Below are positions 56,911 through 64,000 of a stretch of DNA of 64,000 bases, piece by piece. This DNA comes from Strigops habroptila (lineage: Eukaryota; Chordata; Aves; Psittaciformes; Psittacidae). The first letter of the stretch is position 1. Every line of letters begins with the position of its first letter. Below the pieces are notes generated by a model. It made no database searches and had not been told where the DNA came from. It saw nothing but the letters and a program-made list of their open reading frames with translations. The DNA lies in contig NC_044301.2 of assembly GCF_004027225.2 (NCBI RefSeq), positions 20,192,098-20,256,097 on the forward strand, written 5' to 3'. The translations under genes and the position numbers were made by a program.

Positions 56911-57340
56911 ACTCAATTGTATGCTGTTGCCTGCTCTATAACACTTTTATAGCCCACCAGCTAGATATCTTCAGGTCGCCAGCAACTGACCCTGACTTCC
57001 CTCCGATCATCACCCCAACAAAGAATGAATTTTGACGAAACCAGACGAGCTCAGCAGTGACCAGACGAGTTTGGCGGTGTCATCAGCAGGCAACAACCCA
57101 ACACTACACACCGTCCCTCCTGCCCTGAAAGACTATTACAAGAGATGGAGCCTGACATCATGGACTGGATGAATTCAGCAATTTTCTAGGGATTGGTCCA
57201 TGGACTAGGGAATGATATCTTTCTCTTTGTGTGTGGGTGGGGATGTATATATATGTGTATATATGGGACAGGGGTGATGGTGTGTTGAGAGATGTGGGAT
57301 CTGAGCATGACGCAAATGGTATGGAATAAGGGGTGGATAC

Positions 57341-57915
57341 TGTCCTGGGTTCAGCTATAGCAGTCATTTTTCTCCTTCTTAGTAGCTGGTGCAGTGCTGT
57401 GTTTTTTAACTTTCAGCCTGGGAACAACGCTGATAACACCGATGGTTTTAGTTTTTGCTAAGTAATGTTTACTCTGACCAAGGACTTTCTCAGTCTCATG
57501 CTCTGCCAGGGAGGAGGGGAAGCCAGGAGGAAGCAGAGACAGGACACCTGACCCAAACTAGCCAAAGGGATATTCCATACCATGACACTTCATGCCCAGT
57601 ATATAAACCAGAGGGAGTTACCCGGAAGGCCTAGATCACTGCGTGGGTGGGGCTGGGTATCGGTCGGCGGGTGGTGAGCAATTGTATCCTCTCCCCTTGT
57701 TATTTCCCTTATCATTATTATTATTAGTGGTAGTAGTAGCGGTTTTGTATTATACCTTAGGCTTAGTTACTGGACTGCTCTTATATCAACCCATTGGAGT
57801 TACATTCTTCCGATTCTCCTCCCCATCCCTCCGGGAGTGGGGGGAGGAAGAAGCGGGGGGGAGTGAGTGAGTGGCTGCATGGTTCCGAGTTACCGGCCTG
57901 GCTCAAACCATGACA
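57341..57915 (+). repeat. 3' LTR of element E
   Basis: 575 bp, TGTCCTGGGTTCAGC to CAAACCATGACA, preceded by AATAAGGGGTGGATAC. It lacks the GGGCATCACTTGTG segment, like 21898-22457 and 24713-25263, which marks a short LTR subtype. Confidence 0.9.
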
Positions 57916-59040
57916 GAGGCTGAAAAGTAGGTATGCCTGAATCCGTAGTATATATGAAAAACAAGCTTGGTTTAAACTGTGTAGTTTTGAAAACAATTAG
58001 TCACACAAGAGGTTTTATCATGGGGGGGCGGGGGGGGTGGGCAGGGAGTTATTGGTTGTCCATCTTCATGTATCCCCCAGGTAAATACTCATATATGATC
58101 TTAAGCAAAATGTTCTTCTACTCGAAGCATGGTAGTTAAATATTTAACCACGGTGTGGGTTGAAGGCATTGTTTGTGGTGGGTTTTTTCGTCGTTGTTGT
58201 GGGTTGTGTGTGTTTTGTTGTTTGGGGGTTTTTGCTTTGTTTTTGGGGGGGGGTTGGTTTTGGGTTTTTTTCTTTGTTTTGGGTTTTTGGGGTGGTTAGG
58301 TTGGGTTTTGGGGTGGGGGTGGCTTTTGGGAATCCTGAGCAAAAGGGTTCTTGTGGGACTTCAGAGTAAAGACCTAATAAAGTGCTAAGAACTGTTTGTC
58401 TGTGTTTATACATAGGCTTGACAAAATAAGCAGGTCCCTCAAAATATTCTGTCAGTCTCTGAGGCCCCAGCTGAGACGAAGGGCCTGTTGTGATGAGTTG
58501 CATTTGCCTTTGTATACAATTATTACTTTGGAACACTTTAATCAAAGGCTTTGGATGAAAGATAGAATAAGAGGTACAGCGTAGAGGTGAGCAAGGCCAA
58601 TGTTGAGTTAGCACAGCTTTAATTTTTATACAGAACTTATTTGTACTTTTGATTAAGATAGTAAGGAAATTTGACAAGGTAAGATGGGAAAACAACCACT
58701 TAAGATGGCAAGCTTAAGTTTCTGTTTTATAATTGAAAGCAGATACAAAATTGCTCATGTAGCAGAGAATTCTGGTTTAAGTTTTGAGTAATGAGACATA
58801 CATGTCCTTAAAATCTGTTTAATTCTTTTGGGTAATAATGTCAAGCATTTTGATTTCTATAGCTGCCCGGTAGCCTTGATGTTTTAATCTGGTCTTGAAT
58901 GTTTTAACTTGTCTTTTAATCCTTTCATAGTCTGTAGATGTCAAAGCAGATTTTATTTTTATTTTTTTAACTATTAGTGTGGTGATATTTGAGCTATAAT
59001 TTTATTATAATTTATGTATTTGTTTTTCTTCTTTTGATAG
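57916..59040. other. FEM1C intron end with a G/T-rich tract
   Basis: 58160-58330 is a strand-asymmetric tract of G runs (up to 9) separated by T runs on plus. The remainder is AT-rich. It ends with the acceptor TTTTTCTTCTTTTGATAG. Confidence 0.7.
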
Positions 59041-60350
59041 GAAACACTGCATTACATGACTGTGCAGAATCAGGAAGTTTAGAGATCATGAAGATGCTTC
59101 TCAAGTATTGTGCTAAGATGGAAAAGGATGGCTATGGAATGACTCCCCTTCTGTCAGCCAGTGTGACAGGCCACACAAATATTGTGGACTTTCTGACCCA
59201 ACATGAACAGACCAGTAAGATAGAACGTATAAATGCTCTGGAACTTCTAGGAGCAACATTCGTGGACAAAAAGAGAGATCTGCTTGGTGCTTTGAAATAC
59301 TGGAAGCAAGCTATGGAAATGAGATACAGCGATAGGACCAGTATCCTGAACAAACCTGTGCCGCAAACCCTATTTATGGCCTATGATTATGCTAAAGAGG
59401 TAAACAACTCAGAAGAGCTAGAAAATCTTATCGCAGACCCTGATGAGATGAGAATGCAAGCACTATTAATTAGAGAACGTATTCTTGGTCCTTCTCACCC
59501 GGATACATCCTACTATATTAGATATAGAGGTGCTGTCTATGCAGACTCTGGAAACTTTAAGCGATGCATCAATTTATGGAAATATGCTTTGGACATGCAG
59601 CAGAGCAATCTAGATCCACTGAGCCCTATGACAGCCAGCAGTTTACTATCATTTGCTGAACTCTTCTCCTTCATGCTGCAGGACAGGGCAAAAGGCCTGC
59701 TAGGCACTACTGTTACATTTGATGATCTCATGGGTATATTGTGCAAAAGTGTTCTTGAAATAGAGCGGGCCATGGAACAAATCCAAGTCCCTCCTGATCC
59801 AATACAGCTGAATAAAGCCCTTTCTATCATTCTGCATTTAATTTGCTTGTTGGAAAAAGTACCTTGCAGCTCAGAACAGGAGCATTTTAAGAAACAGACT
59901 ATTTACAAGTTTCTCAAGCTTCAGCCTAGAGGGAAGAATAACTTCAGTCCACTTCACCTCGCTGTTGACAAGAATACTACATGTGTGGGTCGCTACCCAG
60001 TGTGCAAATTCCCCTCTCTGCAAGTTACTGCCATCCTGGTGGAATGTGGTGCTAATATAAATGTCAGAGACTCTGATAACAACAGTCCTTTACATATTGC
60101 TGCACTGAACAACCATCCAGGCATCATGAATTTTCTTATCAAGTCAGGTTCACACTTTGATGCCACAAACTCACATAAACAAACTGCTAGTGATTTGCTG
60201 GATGAGAAGAAAATAGCAAAAAACTTAATCCAGCCTATAAATCATACTACGTTGCAGTGCCTTGCTGCTCGTGTTATAGTGAATTATAACATATGCTATG
60301 CAGGACACATTCCTGAAAAGCTAGAGAAATTTGTTTTGCTCCATAGATAA
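59041..60350 (+). CDS. FEM1C: FEM1C coding exon 2 (residues 182-617)
   Basis: Starts after TTTTGATAG, completing the Gly codon split by the intron, and stays open to TAA at 60348-60350. It holds ankyrin repeats 6-7 (NTALHDCAESGS, PLLSASVTGH), the TPR-like central domain (ALELLGATFVDKKRDLLGAL; ISYYIRYRG-type stretch near YYIRYRGAVYADSGNF), C-terminal ankyrin repeats (SPLHLAVDKNT, SPLHIAALNNH) and the BC/CUL2 box region (TLQCLAARVIV; IPEKLEKFVLLHR). These bind Elongin C and CUL2. Two joined exons give 1854 nt, exactly 617 codons plus stop. Differences from the human protein are scattered and mostly conservative, as expected of a functional gene. Confidence 0.95.
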
Positions 60351-63300
60351 TAGTGTGCAGTTTGAGTGCTGTTGTCAAAGCATGACTTAGAATCATAGAA
60401 TCATAGAATAGTTAATGTTGGAAAGGACCTTAAGATCATCTAGTTCCAACCCCCCTGCCATGGGCAGGGACACCTCGCACTAAACCATGTCACCCAAGAC
60501 TCCATCCAACCTGTCCTTGAACACTGCCAGGGATGGAACATTCACAACTTCCTTGGGCAACCCATTCCAGTGCCTCACCACCCTCACTGTAAAGAACTTC
60601 TTCCTTATCTCTAACCTAATCTTCCCCTGTTTAAGTTTGAACCCATTACCCCTTGTCCTATCACTACAGTCCCTAAGGAAGAGTCTCTCCCCAACATCCT
60701 TGTAGGCCCCCTTCAGATACTGGAAGGCTGCTATGAGGGCTCCACACAGCCTTCTCTTCTCCAGGCTGAACAGCCCCAACTCTCTCAGCCTGTTTTCATA
60801 CGGGAGGTGCTCCAGCTCCTTTATCATCCTCGTGCCCTCCTCTGGACTTGTTCCAACAGTTCCATGTCCTTTTTATGTTGAGGACACCAGAACTGTCCAC
60901 AATACTCCAAGTGAGGTCTCACAAGAGCAGAGGGGCAGGATCACCTCCTTCAACCTGCTGGTCACGCTTCTTTTGATGCAGCCCAGGATATGGTTGGCTT
61001 TCTGGGCTGCGAGCGCACACTGAAGCCGGCTCATGTTAAGCTTCTCATCAACCAACACCCCCAAGTCCTTTTCTGCAGGGCTGCTCTGAATCTCTTCTCT
61101 GCCCAACCTGTAGCTGTGCCTGGGATTGCCCCCACCCAGGTGTAGGACCTTGCACCTGGTTTGGTTGAACTTCATGAGGTTGGCATCAGCCCACCTCACA
61201 AGCGTGTCAGGATCCCTCTGGATGGCATCTCTTCCCTCCAGCGTATCAACCAAACCACACAGCTTGGTGTCATCAGCAAACTTGCTGAGGGCGCACTCAA
61301 TCCCACTGTCCATGTCGCCGACAAAGATGTTGAACAACATTGGTCCCAACACTGATCCCTGAGGGACACCACTCGTTACTGGTCTCCAAGTGGACATTGA
61401 GCCGTTGACCACAACTCTTTGCGTGCAGCCGTGCAGCCATCCAGCCAATTCTTTATCCACCGAGTGGTCCATCCATCAAATTGATGCCTCTCCAGTTTAG
61501 AGAGAAGGATGTTGTGCTGGACAGTGTCAAGCGCTTTGCACAAGTCCAGGTAGATGACCTCAACTGCTTAAACTTGGTGACAATGTTTTTCTTGAGCACT
61601 GTTGTGATATACCAGTATTCCCTTAGTTTGTTCTGTCTTGCTCTCACTGGTGAAAGCGTTGTTAGTATTGCATCTGCAGAGTTGGTTAACCAATATTTGA
61701 ATATGCCATATATTTTGTGGATTATTTAGAAATGTAGTGCCATATTTAGACTATTAAAATTGTTTGCCAAAGGCTTGTCTATTCTGGTCTGAATTGCCTG
61801 TTAGGTGTTTAGGACTAAGTTGAATATTTTCCACTGATGTCTTTATTACAGTTGTTGTGTGGATTTTATAGAGTTGGAAGGTAATTTTTTTTGTTTTGCT
61901 TGAGCATTTCTGCTCTTACTTTATTCTCTTTCTATGGACTTGTTAAACTGTGCAAGTTGTATAGACTTATTAACATTTGCAACTACCATAAGTGCTTTTT
62001 ATCTTCTCTATGCACTGACTTTAATGTGACTGTTGTGTGTGAGCAAGTTTCTATGCAGCAGTTGGCCAATTTCAACTTAAATGCACATTTTGATTTGCAG
62101 TTTTGTTTGGAGCTCTTTTTGAGAATACTGCCTTCATAGTATGACAAATTTTGGAGCTATATATCACCTTTCTGAACTGGGGTTTAACCTTATTCTAGTT
62201 TTAACTGAGGCTGCTTTCCTCTTGATCCTCTGGAAATCTGTGCTAAATTTGAGAGAAGAACATCTCTCTTGTTCTCATGGTAATCCACTTGAACTTTTAA
62301 TCTGACAATTGTTCTCTCACATCATGCAGTTAGGGGAAGAGTCCTCATCATGTACAACTAACAGCTTCCCTTTTGCACTAATGTCTTCCTTGTGTTGGTT
62401 ATGTGACTAGGTGTAAAGTTTGTTCAAAGTTGAACCTCAAACTATGATATACTCTAATGAGAAATAAATAGATTAAATGTATGCCGTAGTGTAAATTTAC
62501 AAATCGAGTTCTTTAGCTGCAAAAGAAACTAAAACATGTTGGTGGTGTGATTCTTATCCACCCAGTCCAGAAATATAAGCATCATTAGTACCATTATAAC
62601 ATAGTAAAAGGCTGTATGCCAGAGTAGTAGAAATTCTATAGCAGTGTCTCCTTCAGTTTAAGTATCTTTATAAATGCATGTTTTTCTATCTCTATTATGT
62701 CAGCTGTACTTAAAGAAAAAGCAGAAGTTCTGTTATGTATATATAGCTCCTAATTAAACTTACTTATTTTTATAATGTTTGCATAATTAACTTTTACAAC
62801 AGAAAGGGCTCTTTTGACTTGATAAGAAATCTATAAAAGAATTTCATAAAGGAGAGTGAGATTCAGGTATTTAATATAATTCAGCACTTTACTGTTGATT
62901 AATAGTAGAAATTGTTATGGCACATTAGTACTGCAGATGTCTAAGTGAAATTAATTTGTGTTGTGTAGAATACAGTTTACCTGCAAATTTAGTATTCTAG
63001 CATATTGGATATTGTTGACTTGATGTTTCATTTCAGTGATGGGCAGTAAATGGGTTTCTTGCTCTAGAAACTCAACAAGGTGTTGGCGATAGAGGTGTTA
63101 AAAGCCAAAGGAAGTAGATTAAAAAAAAAATATTTAGGAGGGCTTTTTAGAATTTTATGTTGGAGATTTTGGTTTTTGGTTTTTTGGGGTTTTTTGTGAA
63201 TTAAGTTTATGAAGACTGTCTGGATACTATATAAGAGTGTTTGTGTGTATCTATAAAAAGTTCATCCTTGCTTTTTGGCCATTTCAGGTTTTCTCTTAGT

Positions 63301-63699
63301 GTACAATGTGGAGCCAGCAAGCTTAGCCATTCTTGGGGAAAATATTGGGATACTTTTAAACAAAGATATGTTGAAAGTAGTGCTGTTTGTATATTGCCAC
63401 TTTCAACTCTTATTTTGAAACAGCTTTCACCTGTTTGTCCCATGGCATACCTATATTGTCTGAAATTCTGAGTATAAGGAAATACTATTTGTTTCTCTTG
63501 CAAATGTGCAGCAGTAAACTTCTATTAAATTGTCTGATTATTTTTTCTGACCTGTAATGATTAAACTGCATGCCACCCGAGTTCTCAGTTGTGAGAACAA
63601 GTAGTTTGATTTTGTATTTCTTAATTTTTATATGTTTATCTATTACTCTGTAAGTTGGTGTAATCAAAAAATCATGCCACTCTAGAAATGATCCACATT
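60351..63699 (+). other. FEM1C: FEM1C 3' UTR and downstream region
   Basis: Non-coding apart from the CR1. Possible polyadenylation signal AATAAA near 62463 (GAGAAATAAATAG). The true end of the transcript cannot be set from sequence. No next gene is recognised before the LTR at 63700. Confidence 0.5.
60389..61563 (-). mobile_element. CR1 LINE in the FEM1C 3' UTR
   Basis: Plus-strand left end TAGAATCATAGAATCATAG lies 38 nt after the FEM1C stop codon. ORFs 61472-60873 (199 codons, with [11 protein letters not shown]) and 60827-60480 cover RT to the end of ORF2 with one frameshift. 5' truncated at the same site as the copy at 53151-54312. Confidence 0.94.
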
Positions 63700-64000
63700 T
63701 GTCCTGGGTTCAGCTGTAACAGTTATTTTTCTCCTTAGTAGCTGGTGCAGTGCTGTGTTTTCGACTTTAGTCTGAGAACAGTGCTCATAACACACTGATG
63801 TTTTAGTTGTAGCTAAGTAATGCTCGCCCCAATCAAGGACTCTTCAGTCTCATGTTCTGCCAGTGACAAGGGGCACAAGAAGCCAGGAGGAAGCAGAGAC
63901 AGGACACCTGACCCAAAGTAGCCAAAGGGGTATTCCATCCCACAGCACATCATGCCCAGTATATAAACCGGGGGGAGTAACCCGGAAGGGGCAGATTGCT
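63700..64000 (+). repeat. ERV-L-like LTR, cut by the window end
   Basis: First 301 bp of the LTR family, from TGTCCTGGGTTCAGC to CCCGGAAGG. Whether it is solo or the 5' LTR of another element lies outside the window. Confidence 0.9.

Larger units (their letters stand above)
56190..57915 (+). mobile_element. ERV-L-like element E, internally deleted
   Basis: LTR first third (56190-56389) joins directly to an RT catalytic-motif fragment (YIDDIIVWGD, 56390-56430), which joins directly to integrase ([12 protein letters not shown], 56410-56910, 166 codons open). Then come 3' untranslated sequence, polypurine tract and a complete 3' LTR (57341-57915). Gag, protease, most of RT and RNase H are missing. 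Confidence 0.88.

Noticed and set aside
58144-58695. 183-codon minus-strand ORF, Pro/Lys/Thr-rich
   Set aside because: It is the complement of the G/T-rich simple tract, so the composition is explained by low complexity.

Overview
This is vertebrate, almost certainly bird, genomic DNA. CR1 LINEs end in the avian ATTCTATGATT-type tail, class III (ERV-L-like) LTR elements are abundant, and two conserved multi-exon vertebrate genes are recognisable: PGGT1B (geranylgeranyltransferase I beta subunit) and FEM1C (CUL2 E3-ligase substrate receptor). By reading, well over half of the 64 kb is retroelement. As far as I know the human 5q22 region that holds these two genes corresponds to the avian Z chromosome. 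A decayed PGGT1B beside an intact FEM1C in very dense ERV/CR1 sequence would suit a W-linked gametolog region. That is an inference, not something the sequence proves.

Layout. 1-7432: a minus-strand ERV-L-like element (A), broken by a CR1 and by an opposite-strand LTR. 7433-16335: CR1 copies, one of them split by a young minus-strand provirus (8113-13692). The provirus has two 372-bp LTRs differing at 4 positions, a GGCAGG target duplication, intact gag and env, an unusual 250-codon ORF just upstream of env, and a deletion that removed most of pol. 16520-23240: a plus-strand ERV-L-like element (B) with a duplicated 3' end. 24713-25263: a minus-strand LTR. 27430-34477: four PGGT1B exons, one with a 1-nt frameshift, their introns loaded with an LTR, a CR1 and a solo LTR. 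35340-39989: a rearranged ERV-L-like element (C) holding an unrelated 1164-bp solo LTR with a perfect GAGGG duplication and a CR1. 39990-41283: the 3' end of another ERV. 41571-42660: a CpG-rich promoter region for FEM1C. 43243-60350: FEM1C, two coding exons giving 617 residues, with a 15-kb intron full of ERV-L-like elements (D, E) and minus-strand CR1s. 60351-63699: downstream/3' UTR with a CR1 starting about 40 nt past the stop. 63700-64000: the start of one more LTR.

The most unexpected signal is in the 5' leaders of ERV-L-like elements B (17086-17157) and D (45804-45880). Each carries a sense-strand segment that aligns with the first 70 or so nucleotides of 5S ribosomal RNA. Element A lacks it at the homologous place. 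This looks like capture of a cellular RNA by a retroelement lineage. The second is the young provirus, which joins a betaretrovirus-like Gag/dUTPase-protease to an ASLV-like envelope and carries the unexplained 250-codon ORF.
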